Positions 20,032-26,954 are shown, numbered from the stretch's first letter. The stretch is DNA of 64,000 bases from an uncultured Gammaproteobacteria bacterium (GCA_913061515.1 CAJXSF010000004.1:1-64000); one strand, 5' to 3'. Numbers and translations are program-made. The notes: generated from the letters alone by a model not told the origin.

Positions 20032-20403
20032 TCACGAGTACACCGTTAGCCCTAAAAAAAGTATTAGGTAGCAGGGAACAAGGAGTGGAACAGAATGCAC
20101 TAATATTGCTGGGCATTTCTTGATTGTATCTATTGAAGGAACGAAGTAGTAAGGGTCGATTCGATTGAGTGCCCAATTCACACGAACAAGAACTGGTCTA
20201 ACTAGCTGGTTGTAGAAAGATATAAAGATAGCGAGTATCTGGACTTCGAAAAGTAGTATGAACATGTCCAGTCCGATTGTTTCGATGAATATACCCAATA
20301 ATCGTATTTCGTATGACACTGAGATCATCAGAAGAAATACAACTGCCAAGGTCACGATTTTCCAGAATCGTTTTCTGTTCATGCTAAAAATTTTCTCCGC
20401 CAT
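20032..20403 (-). CDS. Small three-TM protein, unknown function
   Basis: This is a 123-residue protein with a basic N-terminus (NRKRFWK), hydrophobic helices at about 14-31, 44-64 and 100-121, and a central loop with NRIDPYYFVPS. It is the outermost cargo gene of the element, closest to attR. It is flanked on both sides by copies of the same right-end repeat, so it may have arrived in a separate integration event. No known family is recognised. Confidence 0.55.
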   Translation of the reverse strand: MAEKIFSMNRKRFWKIVTLAVVFLLMISVSYEIRLLGIFIETIGLDMFILLFEVQILAIFISFYNQLVRPVLVRVNWALNRIDPYYFVPSIDTIKKCPAILVHSVPLLVPCYLILFLGLTVYS

Positions 20404-20406
20404 ACT

Positions 20407-20654
20407 ATTTGTATAGTGTGCATCCGTGTTGTTGAGTCAAAACAGTGCCTGCACGTTTCTAAAGGTTGAGTAGGAGTATCCCATCGAATTCATGGAATTC
20501 CAACATTGAGCGAACCTTACTGCGGTGGAATGTCCCGATAGAGACCTAATCAGTAATTCGTATGGCTAAAGTAGACTCAATTTGAAATCTGACCAAGATC
20601 GCAAGCAATTGATATTTATATAAATATATCTCTGAAAGGTTCAATCTTCGAACC
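20407..20654 (+). repeat. Element right-end repeat, copy B leading into attR
   Basis: This is the second copy of the ~250-bp segment described at 19596-19847. It is less similar in its first two thirds and about 89 percent identical over its last 83 bases. It runs into the intact att core, so this is the functional right end. It also contains the upstream region of the three-TM gene. Confidence 0.8.
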
Positions 20655-20690
20655 ACTTGGTCGGGAGTTCGAATCTCTCCGGGTGCGCCA
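20646..20690 (+). repeat. attR: 45-bp copy of the tRNA-Arg 3' end
   Basis: It is an exact direct repeat of 13473-13517, including the T arm, acceptor strand and CCA. It contains no full tRNA gene. It marks the right boundary of the integrative element. Confidence 0.95.
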
Positions 20691-20725
20691 AATTAAAAAG
20701 CCCACTATAAGTGGGCTTTTTAATT
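20691..20725 (+). terminator. Perfect 15-bp hairpin terminator next to attR
   Basis: AATTAAAAAGCCCAC pairs exactly with GTGGGCTTTTTAATT around a TATAA loop, giving a strong intrinsic terminator with T runs in both directions. It starts at the first base after attR. It was therefore probably the original terminator of tRNA-Arg before the element separated them. Confidence 0.85.
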
Positions 20726-20755
20726 TGTCTTACTCGTCAAGATCAACTCCTGTTC

Positions 20756-20775
20756 AAATCAAGGGGTCAGATCCC
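20756..20775 (+). repeat. GGGGTCAGAT repeat, inverted partner at 21890-21912
   Basis: The sequence ATCAAGGGGTCAGATCCCTTGAT is a near-palindrome with GGGGTCAGAT at its centre. A copy in the opposite orientation (AATCTGACCCCTTGATC) lies at about 21892-21908, between the lipoprotein and aldolase genes. Short repeats of this type are widespread in gammaproteobacteria. Here they bracket a 1.1-kb unit. The stretch 20404-20832 otherwise holds repeat copy B, attR and the terminator. Confidence 0.6.
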
Positions 20776-20832
20776 TTGATGACGTCCCCAGTCGCCGCCT
20801 CTTCGCTGGAAAAGCGCCACTAAATGGCCGCT

Positions 20833-21251
20833 TCATCCGGTACAAATAAGATCAGTATGTTCCTCTAGTTTATAAGCATGGGCGGAATCTTTAGCGAATA
20901 TGAATTGCTGAGTAAAACAACTGCCTAGTGTTCCTCGATAGAAATTGTCTCTAGAAAATTCAGGATACGGTACGCACAAGAGCAATTTCTTTGATTCATC
21001 TGTGTACCAGCTGCGACTCCCTTGCTCGTGTGTAATGCCAATTAGTGAGTTTAGATGTTGAAGGAATTGATAGAATCTAGGCATTGTCCATTATCGCCAG
21101 ACTTATCGACAAATCGAGATAGAAGTTTCTTCCAAAGATTAAAATCGGAATCAGTTCCTGCCTGTGTGACGAGTACCCATAAGTCATCCTTATACATTGA
21201 GGCTGCCACTACCGGTATGTTGTTTGAAGGGCCAACAAAGCGATCTAACAC
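20833..21251 (-). pseudogene. Possible frameshifted hypothetical gene
   Basis: Two leftward frames overlap at 21051-21084. The upstream one (from about 21251, GTG) encodes LDRFVGPSNNIPVVAASMYKDD and so on. The downstream one (to 20833) encodes RFYQFLQHLNSLIGITHEQG and so on. Neither has a good start or ribosome site. The first frame extends further upstream without a start codon, and joining them by one shift near 21075 gives one continuous protein-like sequence. A decayed gene is the simplest reading. The family is not recognised. Confidence 0.35.
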
Positions 21252-21319
21252 AATATCGATTCCGTAACAGTCTGTTAGCTCCTCAGCTCTCCTATCGCGT
21301 GTCTCTGCTTTTTAGAAAT

Positions 21320-21757
21320 TTACTTTTCCTCAGAGATCAACAATTGGGATAACTCTTTGGTAATGTCATCACGACGATTTCGGATATAAGTTATACCGCC
21401 TTCTTTAGTTCTGTCAGCAGAACCTAACCACCACTCTCCTTTCCTGTTCTCACTAAACCACAAAACAAAAACGGTTTCTCCTGAGTGGTTAACCAAACCT
21501 GCTGAGCCAGTGTAGCCCGGCATAGGTGTCAAAAGTGGCTGTCTCCAACCGTTGTTAACCTCTGCTAGAAGTAATAGTACGCGCGCAATAGTGCTCTGAT
21601 CGTCTATATTGTGCTCTACATTGTTTGGATGTTCACTATATCGGACTCGGATGTGGTCAATCTCTGCAAGCTCGGGCAGATCAATCCCTGAAACGTAAGC
21701 ACAACCGGTTAGAGTGAAAAGTAGGAGCAGCGCTATAACGCGATTGAATAAGGCCAT
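21320..21757 (-). CDS. Small lipoprotein, unknown function
   Basis: From ATG 21757 the 145-residue product starts with a hydrophobic signal (MALFNRVIALLLLFTL) and a lipobox TGC (about Cys18), so it should be a lipoprotein. The mature part is mixed alpha/beta with WWLGSADRTKEGG near the end and has no recognised catalytic motif. The frame is open upstream to 21892, but those 45 residues are polar and precede the signal peptide. It lies between two inverted GGGGTCAGAT repeats. Confidence 0.65.
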   Translation of the reverse strand: MALFNRVIALLLLFTLTGCAYVSGIDLPELAEIDHIRVRYSEHPNNVEHNIDDQSTIARVLLLLAEVNNGWRQPLLTPMPGYTGSAGLVNHSGETVFVLWFSENRKGEWWLGSADRTKEGGITYIRNRRDDITKELSQLLISEEK

Positions 21758-21916
21758 AGAAAGTGATCTTTGCGAATTGTGCGCATTATTAGATTTAGGG
21801 CTTAGAGGCACATGGCGAGGGCGACGATTCACGTCTGTATCACTAGAAGTCTTAATAGAGCGCCTCACCTTGTAGCTCGCTGAAAAAATCAAGTAATCTG
21901 ACCCCTTGATCTTGTC

Positions 21917-22882
21917 TCAATCGCGTGCAGCGCGCTTGCCCATATCGATTGTGGCGAAACCATTCTCGCCCCATGCCATGACGAAAACCGAGAAGCCCTG
22001 TTCCATGCGCATTTCAATATCGTTAGTGGTCGCTGGGAAGCCGCATGGCACATCAAACTCTTTGCAAGCTGCAAGAACTTGTTGGATGGCATTCTCCCAC
22101 GCTGCCTCGTCAGTGACTCGCTCCCCTTGCGCGTTCTGCGTGGAGAAGAGCTGGCGAAGTGTGCCGGCACCAGGCCATAGCACGCCGATCCCATCAACCG
22201 CTGCGATTTCGCGAACATTCTCTAAACCTTTGGGGCTCTCAACGACGGTCCAATTGATTAGTTCACCCTCTGGGTTAATTGGCCACAAATCGGCTTTCTC
22301 AATGTATTCCTCATCGGACATGCCCCAATATACGGGGGCGTTGCCAACTGAATCATCAGGCCGTAGGCCACCGTTGGACTGATAGCGCATGGCACGCAGT
22401 CCGTGCTCTACCTCTTGCGCACTCTCAACAGTTACAAACATAATCTCTGCAACGCCAGTATCAAGCTGCCGTGCGATGTTATGGGTTGCTGCCTCGTAGT
22501 CATCCGCAATCTTAGGCGCTTTGACGATAGTCGGATGGGTGCGGATAGTGGCACCTGCCTCTACCATTGCTTCCACATACTCAGACCAAACCGGAAGCGC
22601 TTGTTCGATTGAGGACTCCATGCTGCCGTTGAAGAGAAAATCACTATTTTTAACCCCAAGAGTCTCACTGGCGAGTTCAGGCTGTGATTTATTCGGCAGG
22701 TTCTGCGGGTTTCTGTTCGCAGGTCGGTTGGCTGGGGCATAAAGCCCAAAAATGGCTTGGCCATCTTCATGCTTTTCTATTAGGGGGTTAGCTCGGTTAG
22801 AGGAAGGGCCGGATTCCTGCGCGAGCACAGCTCCTGATGAACTTAATAGGAACAGTGCGGTAAGTAATGATAGTTGTCGCAT
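21917..22882 (-). CDS. Exported HpcH/HpaI-family aldolase
   Basis: The mature protein follows the HpcH/HpaI aldolase / citrate lyase beta family (TIM barrel). Segments include the glutamate-containing strand MFVTVESAQEVEHGLRAMRY and the VDGIGVLWPGAGTLRQ region; these metal-dependent enzymes cleave or form 2-keto-3-deoxy acids. From ATG 22882 there is a clear signal peptide (LSLLTALFLLSSSGAVLAQE), unusual for a normally cytoplasmic family. The longer frame to 22966 is rejected because the signal peptide begins at 22882. The substrate is unknown, and a periplasmic location is inferred. Confidence 0.8.
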   Translation of the reverse strand: MRQLSLLTALFLLSSSGAVLAQESGPSSNRANPLIEKHEDGQAIFGLYAPANRPANRNPQNLPNKSQPELASETLGVKNSDFLFNGSMESSIEQALPVWSEYVEAMVEAGATIRTHPTIVKAPKIADDYEAATHNIARQLDTGVAEIMFVTVESAQEVEHGLRAMRYQSNGGLRPDDSVGNAPVYWGMSDEEYIEKADLWPINPEGELINWTVVESPKGLENVREIAAVDGIGVLWPGAGTLRQLFSTQNAQGERVTDEAAWENAIQQVLAACKEFDVPCGFPATTNDIEMRMEQGFSVFVMAWGENGFATIDMGKRAARD

Positions 22883-23022
22883 AATATTCTCGGGTCTAGT
22901 TAGAATTATTCTTTTCGTTTTTGGTGGAGCTTTAATACGCGAACATAGCATTTTATTTGCGTGCATGCATGCTCGCTTGCAAAGGGTGGGGAAGCGTATT
23001 GGGCAGGGGTTTGAAATACTTA

Positions 23023-23337
23023 CTAGGCGTTTACTTTAAACCAAAATTCAACTTCGTCAGTATCAACCTCAAAACGTGCAGAATGCTCAACGTTTGCAGG
23101 AACATGATACCAATCACCTGTTCTGACTTTAGTTGTTTCTCCATTCATCGTTAAAATCAACTCCCCACGAGTTATCACACCGTGGTTGTCGGTATCATGA
23201 ACATGTGGCGGAATTGATGTGCCTGCAGGATAAGAGGCAAATAAAACATCACTATCCTTCGCTTCTAATTTATAGGCATCAAAGCGCCCATCATACAAAG
23301 GAAGGGCTTTGATTCTTTCAGGGTATTTTCCTGCCAT
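23023..23337 (-). CDS. Cupin-domain protein
   Basis: This is a 104-residue single cupin barrel. It shows metal-ligand histidines in PPHVHDTDNHGVITRGEL and the second cupin motif in DWYHVPANVEHSARFE. Such small cupins bind a metal and act as dioxygenases, isomerases or sensors; the specific role cannot be inferred. It is a single-gene unit at the distal end of the cassette-like run, with an attC-like site just upstream of its start. Confidence 0.85.
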   Translation of the reverse strand: MAGKYPERIKALPLYDGRFDAYKLEAKDSDVLFASYPAGTSIPPHVHDTDNHGVITRGELILTMNGETTKVRTGDWYHVPANVEHSARFEVDTDEVEFWFKVNA

Positions 23338-23360
23338 AATGATTAACCTTTTTTAAAATT

Positions 23361-23412
23361 CATAACGCTCGGCTCAAGCGCCGATTTGGAGCCGAAAAGC
23401 CGATTGTTATGC
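23361..23412 (-). repeat. attC-like site (59-base element), well formed
   Basis: Read leftward, the site starts GCATAACAATCGGCT and ends AGCCGAGCGTTATG. The outer R arms ATAAC/GTTAT and the inner L arms TCGGCT/AGCCGA pair, separated by a short middle part that can also fold. This is the architecture of an integron attC site. It lies between the stop of the flavin reductase gene and the start of the cupin gene, exactly where a cassette attC belongs. Confidence 0.8.
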
Positions 23413-23422
23413 AGCTCATCCC

Positions 23423-24082
23423 CTAAGGTGCATTTCTCTCAGAGGGGCTCCTTTTGAAGTCTTCTACCAACTTGTGCGGATCGACTAATGCTCGATATTC
23501 CTGTGTCGCCTGAGCCCACCAAATTAATTGATTGAGTGTTCTTGCGAAATAATCGAACCAAGCGTCCTTTTCTTCCCCAGCCTGCGTTGATCCATCTGCG
23601 GCAAAAACTTTTTGCGCTTTTGGCACATGTATCATCGAAGAGACTGGCAGACAGCCTAGCTCTGAAAGAAATGTACGCATTCCAATTGCTGCACGCATCC
23701 CGCCCCATTGGCCTGCCGAGTATGTAACGATGGCACTTGGTTTATAGGAGAATAACGAACTACCAAAATGATTTAAAAGATTTGCAAGCGCTGGACTCAT
23801 TGAGTGATTGTATTCTGGGCTGACCATAATATATCCATCGGCGCTTTCTATCTTTCCGGCCAACTCGGCAAGGTGTGCAGGAGCCTTGCTTTTTGGATAA
23901 GCGAAGTGCGGTTTGAATACAGCCTCAGGCGGATAGTTCTTAGCATCAATGAGCTCTATTTCATGACCTTCATATCGACTTTTCAAACATGCGAGAACTG
24001 CTTCCGCTACACGAACGCCCAGACGGGCTGGTACCGGAGGCGTGCTTTCACGCACAGTGCCCAAAAAAACCAGTAATTTCAT
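23423..24082 (-). CDS. NAD(P)H-dependent FMN reductase family protein
   Basis: This is a 219-residue flavodoxin-like oxidoreductase. The N-terminal strand LLVFLGTVRESTPP forms the phosphate-binding turn. The characteristic SPEYNHSMSPALANLLNHF motif contacts the flavin, and YSAGQWGGMRAA contributes to the isoalloxazine site. It is cytoplasmic, and likely reduces FMN, quinones or similar acceptors. It is a complete gene with its own attC-like site downstream and another upstream, so it behaves like a mobile gene cassette. Confidence 0.88.
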   Translation of the reverse strand: MKLLVFLGTVRESTPPVPARLGVRVAEAVLACLKSRYEGHEIELIDAKNYPPEAVFKPHFAYPKSKAPAHLAELAGKIESADGYIMVSPEYNHSMSPALANLLNHFGSSLFSYKPSAIVTYSAGQWGGMRAAIGMRTFLSELGCLPVSSMIHVPKAQKVFAADGSTQAGEEKDAWFDYFARTLNQLIWWAQATQEYRALVDPHKLVEDFKRSPSERNAP

Positions 24083-24100
24083 AAGAACCCCAAATGTCGG

Positions 24101-24170
24101 CGCCTAACGTTCTGCCGTGCGGCTGACGCACGGCCTCCAGCGTGGATTGATCGAGAATGGCATCGTTACC
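24101..24170 (-). repeat. attC-like site downstream of the VOC gene
   Basis: Read leftward, the site begins GGTAACGATGCC, has a strong inner hairpin GCCGTGCGTCAGCCGCACGGC, and ends AGAACGTTAGGC. TAAC/GTTA and TGCC/GGCA give the paired arms. The GTTAGGC end is a canonical integron core site. It fills the gap between the VOC gene and the flavin reductase gene. Confidence 0.72.
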
Positions 24171-24175
24171 TTGAC

Positions 24176-24520
24176 TTACAGTTGCCAAAAGCCATGTTCG
24201 ATTGAGCCCAAAATATAGATAGCAAACTTACCTTTCGTTGGGATTTCTAATGGCCCGATAGCTATTTCTGCACCTTTGGCTTCAACATTTGCAACCGCGC
24301 TTTCAATGTCATCGACTAGCCAATAGGGACGAACAACTGGAGCTTCATTTTCTCTTAAAGGAGCACGAACACCGACAATGCTGCCGTCGGGCAGTACGCT
24401 AGTTCTTGCACCACCAAGCATTTCATCGGGTTCACCAAAGCTAGCATTTTGAGCCAATTCGTAAGCCTTACACACAGATTCAACATCTGGGGTTACGATC
24501 TCAAGATAATGTACCTTCAT
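24176..24520 (-). CDS. VOC-family (glyoxalase-like) protein
   Basis: This is a 114-residue protein with the start typical of vicinal-oxygen-chelate domains (VHYLEIVTPDVESVCKAYE), a hydrophilic middle part and the paired beta-alpha-beta-beta-beta pattern. Small stand-alone VOC proteins can be dioxygenases, glyoxalases or drug-binding resistance proteins; the ligand set here does not settle which. It is a cassette-like single gene with an attC-like site downstream. Confidence 0.82.
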   Translation of the reverse strand: MKVHYLEIVTPDVESVCKAYELAQNASFGEPDEMLGGARTSVLPDGSIVGVRAPLRENEAPVVRPYWLVDDIESAVANVEAKGAEIAIGPLEIPTKGKFAIYILGSIEHGFWQL

Positions 24521-24548
24521 TAAATGTTCCTTATGATAATTCCACTCG

Positions 24549-24555
24549 GTTAGGC
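24549..24555. repeat. Integron core-site heptamer at the hydrolase 3' end
   Basis: GTTAGGC (GCCTAAC when read leftward) overlaps the stop codon of the alpha/beta hydrolase gene, as cassette inverse cores often do. Only about 30 bp separate it from the next gene, and no second arm is evident, so a complete attC is not supported here. Confidence 0.4.
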
Positions 24556-25299
24556 TTTGCTTTGTTCGCTGCAGTCCACGCCAATTATATAATTTCTAAC
24601 TAATTCTGAAATCTTTCTTTTCAACCAATCTGGCCCATCATCTGACATATCGTTGTGCTTTGACTCTGGAATTTTAATTATGCAGATATCGTAATCAGTA
24701 TTTTCCTGAGCTGTCGGGAGCACTCCTTCGTCTGCGGGAAAATCGCTGCCTCGTATAGACAAGATACTAATTTCTTTCGTTCGTGGTAACGGTACGCGTC
24801 TGTGGTCAAGCGAGATGATAGATTTCACATAAGGTTTTCTTTCGTTGCCAAGCCACGCAGAAATATCCCCACCGTTTGAGTGTCCGACTAGAAGCAAATC
24901 GTTGAATGCATAGTTAGGATAATGAGATTCAAGTTCATCTTTGAGAAAGCTAAGTGTTCTAGCCCCTCTAATCCAGTTCTCACTTCTGCTTTCAAAGAGA
25001 TCACCTTCAACTGAAAGCGCAGGATCTTCGGGTAACTCATGACGTATCGCAACCACCATATATCCTAGATATGTAAACTGCTCAGTTAAGAAAGTATAGT
25101 TGGTATGAGCAACCCCATATCCCGCACTTAGGAATGCAACGGGACATTTATTTTCAACTGTGCAATTGGTGACGTCACTTGGATAAGATATTTCGACAGG
25201 AATTGATCTATTTCTACTTTTATCCTGTATATCTTCTGCATTCAAAGCGCCTGCAAAAAATATTGAGATAGCTAAAACAACTTGCAAATACTTCATCAT
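24550..25299 (-). CDS. Exported alpha/beta hydrolase
   Basis: This is a 249-residue protein with a signal peptide (LQVVLAISIFFAGALNAED), so probably periplasmic. The nucleophile elbow reads GHSNGG, and downstream acidic and histidine residues include ISLDHRR and SKHNDMSD. The overall pattern fits a small serine hydrolase of the dienelactone hydrolase / esterase type. Substrate unknown. It is a single-gene unit of the leftward cassette-like run. Confidence 0.82.
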   Translation of the reverse strand: MMKYLQVVLAISIFFAGALNAEDIQDKSRNRSIPVEISYPSDVTNCTVENKCPVAFLSAGYGVAHTNYTFLTEQFTYLGYMVVAIRHELPEDPALSVEGDLFESRSENWIRGARTLSFLKDELESHYPNYAFNDLLLVGHSNGGDISAWLGNERKPYVKSIISLDHRRVPLPRTKEISILSIRGSDFPADEGVLPTAQENTDYDICIIKIPESKHNDMSDDGPDWLKRKISELVRNYIIGVDCSEQSKA

Positions 25300-25310
25300 T
25301 TGTCCTGGAA

Positions 25311-25317
25311 GTCTAAC
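25311..25317. repeat. Integron core-site heptamer between GNAT and hydrolase genes
   Basis: GTCTAAC (GTTAGAC when read leftward) fits the GTTRRRY core consensus. It sits in the 32-bp gap between the GNAT stop and the hydrolase start. A partial partner arm, GTGTAAG, overlaps the GNAT stop. The site is too short to call a full attC. Confidence 0.4.
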
Positions 25318-25331
25318 CCTTGAGCGAATGC

Positions 25332-25856
25332 TTACACCGCATTTTGCGGCGCTTCATATACGAAGAGCTGGGTAAAGCCACCATCTTCGTCTGCACGGAG
25401 TGCGCCCCTAATCATTCCCGCTTTGCTAAGCACTGCATGAGAGGCGAAGTTCTCTGGTGCAGTGGTCGCAATCATGTGTGTCAAGCCATGTTCCCTGAAG
25501 CCGTAGCGAATGAGGCCGAGCAGAGCTTCCGTTGCTAGGCCTTGCCCCCAGAAACGACGCAGATAGGCGTACTTGACCTCGGCTTCTTGTTGTCCTCCGG
25601 GGTGAACGATACCACAGAAGCCAATGACTCCAGGCTCCGCCTTCAACTCGACCGCGAACATACCGTACCCTCGTTTCTTGTAGTTTCGGCGAGTGACGCC
25701 AAGCCAATCATTGCACTCCTTTTCTGTGATGGGCTGGCCGTCGCCGACCCATTGCACTGCGTCCGCGTCTCCGTAGACCGCCATCAGATCAGGAAGATCC
25801 GAATCGCGCCACTGACGCACAATCAATCGTTCGGTTTCAAAGACTGCTTCAATCAA
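25332..25856 (-). CDS. GNAT N-acetyltransferase (RimJ/RimL-like)
   Basis: This is a 174-residue acetyltransferase. It starts with the ETERLIVRQWRDSDLPDLM pattern typical of the RimJ/RimL subgroup, has the beta strand GVIGFCGIVHPG, and has an acetyl-CoA region in FWGQGLATEALLGLIRYGF. These enzymes modify protein N-termini, small amines or toxins. GNATs are among the commonest integron cassette genes, which fits the setting. Confidence 0.9.
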   Translation of the reverse strand: MIEAVFETERLIVRQWRDSDLPDLMAVYGDADAVQWVGDGQPITEKECNDWLGVTRRNYKKRGYGMFAVELKAEPGVIGFCGIVHPGGQQEAEVKYAYLRRFWGQGLATEALLGLIRYGFREHGLTHMIATTAPENFASHAVLSKAGMIRGALRADEDGGFTQLFVYEAPQNAV

Positions 25857-26053
25857 CTCCGGTGCTCCTCTGTGCGGATTGACGTCCTTATTCTAGCATC
25901 GGTACAGCTTGTCGAGGCTTAACCCTGTCGTCAAACTCGACGGCGAGGACCTCACAGCAATGACACAAGACATTGCTGGCGCAGATCGAACACAACTTGG
26001 CACTCAGTCGCATGACCTTTCTTTATATCGTTCAGTAACAGTTTGTTAGGTGC
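25857..26053. other. Gap with cassette-boundary core site
   Basis: GTTAGGTGC at 26045-26053 overlaps the stop of the next leftward gene. Read leftward it is GCACCTAAC, a plausible inverse core. A GTTAAGC at 25916-25922 (leftward) is a possible opposite end, which would make a site of about 130 bases, like long attC types. The inner arms do not pair convincingly, so this is a degenerate or doubtful attC. No gene is seen in the gap. Confidence 0.35.
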
Positions 26054-26441
26054 GTTCTTCAAAATAATCTCCAGTTGAAACAGCAATGTGCTTAAATTCT
26101 GGCCCAGGTGGCGTTTCAATCGCTATGACGACCTGACTGATATACAGATTTAGCACATCATCATTTAGTAAGTCTGTTAGCTTTTTTAGATCCCTATTAA
26201 ACTCACGAATTTCGGTCTGCCCGATTATGAGCTTCGTATTCGCACTGAAATAGCGAAGTTGTCTAAGACCATATGCCTGTCCGAGCCGAAATAAGCGATG
26301 CATGACTGACAATGGAACTTCAACTCGTACAGACTGAAGGTTGCCGAGAATTTCAATGTACGCGTTGCCGATCTCACCTTCAGCTTCAGAATCAAAAAGA
26401 AGCTTAGATGTTTCATAGCTTAGTTTGTTGCGCTTTTGCAT
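26046..26441 (-). CDS. Hypothetical protein, cassette-like
   Basis: From ATG 26441 the product is 131 residues with no membrane segment or enzyme motif. It has alternating charged helices and strands (KLSYETSKLLFDSEAEGEIGNAYIEILGNL). The longer frame to 26468 would begin with GTG inside the core site and is less likely. It is the first unit of the leftward run, bounded by GTTAGGTGC-type cores on both sides (26045 and 26465). Function unknown. Confidence 0.55.
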   Translation of the reverse strand: MQKRNKLSYETSKLLFDSEAEGEIGNAYIEILGNLQSVRVEVPLSVMHRLFRLGQAYGLRQLRYFSANTKLIIGQTEIREFNRDLKKLTDLLNDDVLNLYISQVVIAIETPPGPEFKHIAVSTGDYFEERT

Positions 26442-26484
26442 AAGTACTTTCCCGACGCCTCTGAGCACCTAACGCCCTTAATAA

Positions 26485-26775
26485 TGGGCAGGTTTGCATG
26501 CTTCTGTGTTGCCGTGGTTGAAAGAGCGTGATGTGGCGATACTGGTAGGCGATGCCGTGAATGATGTTCAGCCCTCTGGTGTGGCCGGAATTGGTAGGCC
26601 GATCCACCAACTCACGCAGGTGAATCTTGGCTTGCCAATTGTCGATAATGGTTATTTGGAAGAAGTGTCAAAGACGGCTGCCCGCTTAGGGCGTTGGGAG
26701 TTTTTAACGTCGATACAAATCAACCCGATTCCCGGTGGCACGGCAAGCCCATTCAATGCGTTAGCAACATTCTAG
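26485..26775 (+). pseudogene. C-terminal fragment of a cyclase-family protein
   Basis: The frame AGLHASVLPWLKERDVAILVGD continues through RPIHQLTQVNLGLPIVDNG and ends LGRWEF...GGTASPF. This is the C-terminal third of the cyclase / kynurenine-formamidase-like family (PF04199 type). A stop lies just upstream at 26482-26484, and there is no N-terminal part in the window. The break coincides with the core site GCACCTAAC at 26465-26473, so the gene was probably cut when the cassette-like DNA arrived. Confidence 0.75.
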
Positions 26776-26954
26776 TGTGCCAGCGCCTCCTTTAGCAGCG
26801 GAGTAAATGACTAAGCTAAGGTGAGCCATAGAATGTATGTAGTGAAACTGACTCGGAATTTATTCGCCAGTCGCGACACCGCATTTACTTTTAATTTTGA
26901 GCGCAATATCCTGCACGCGCTGTGCAACATAGTTTTAGACGTTAAAGGAATTTT

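Larger units (their letters stand above)
13518..20690. mobile_element. 7.2-kb integrative element in tRNA-Arg
   Basis: The element starts right after the tRNA gene and ends with the duplicated att core. Integrase, excisionase and Rep-like genes sit at the left end, and small cargo genes fill the right two thirds; all recognised genes are leftward. There are no capsid, terminase or type IV secretion genes, so it is not a complete phage or self-transmissible ICE. A satellite or mobilisable integrative element is the best description. The host tRNA terminator has probably been displaced to 20691-20725. Confidence 0.92.

Noticed and set aside
13518..20690. Complete prophage
   Set aside because: No capsid, portal, terminase, tail or lysis genes are present and the element is only 7.2 kb.
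20404..20690. Second tRNA gene at attR
   Set aside because: Only the 3' 45 bases are present; the acceptor 5' strand and D arm are missing.
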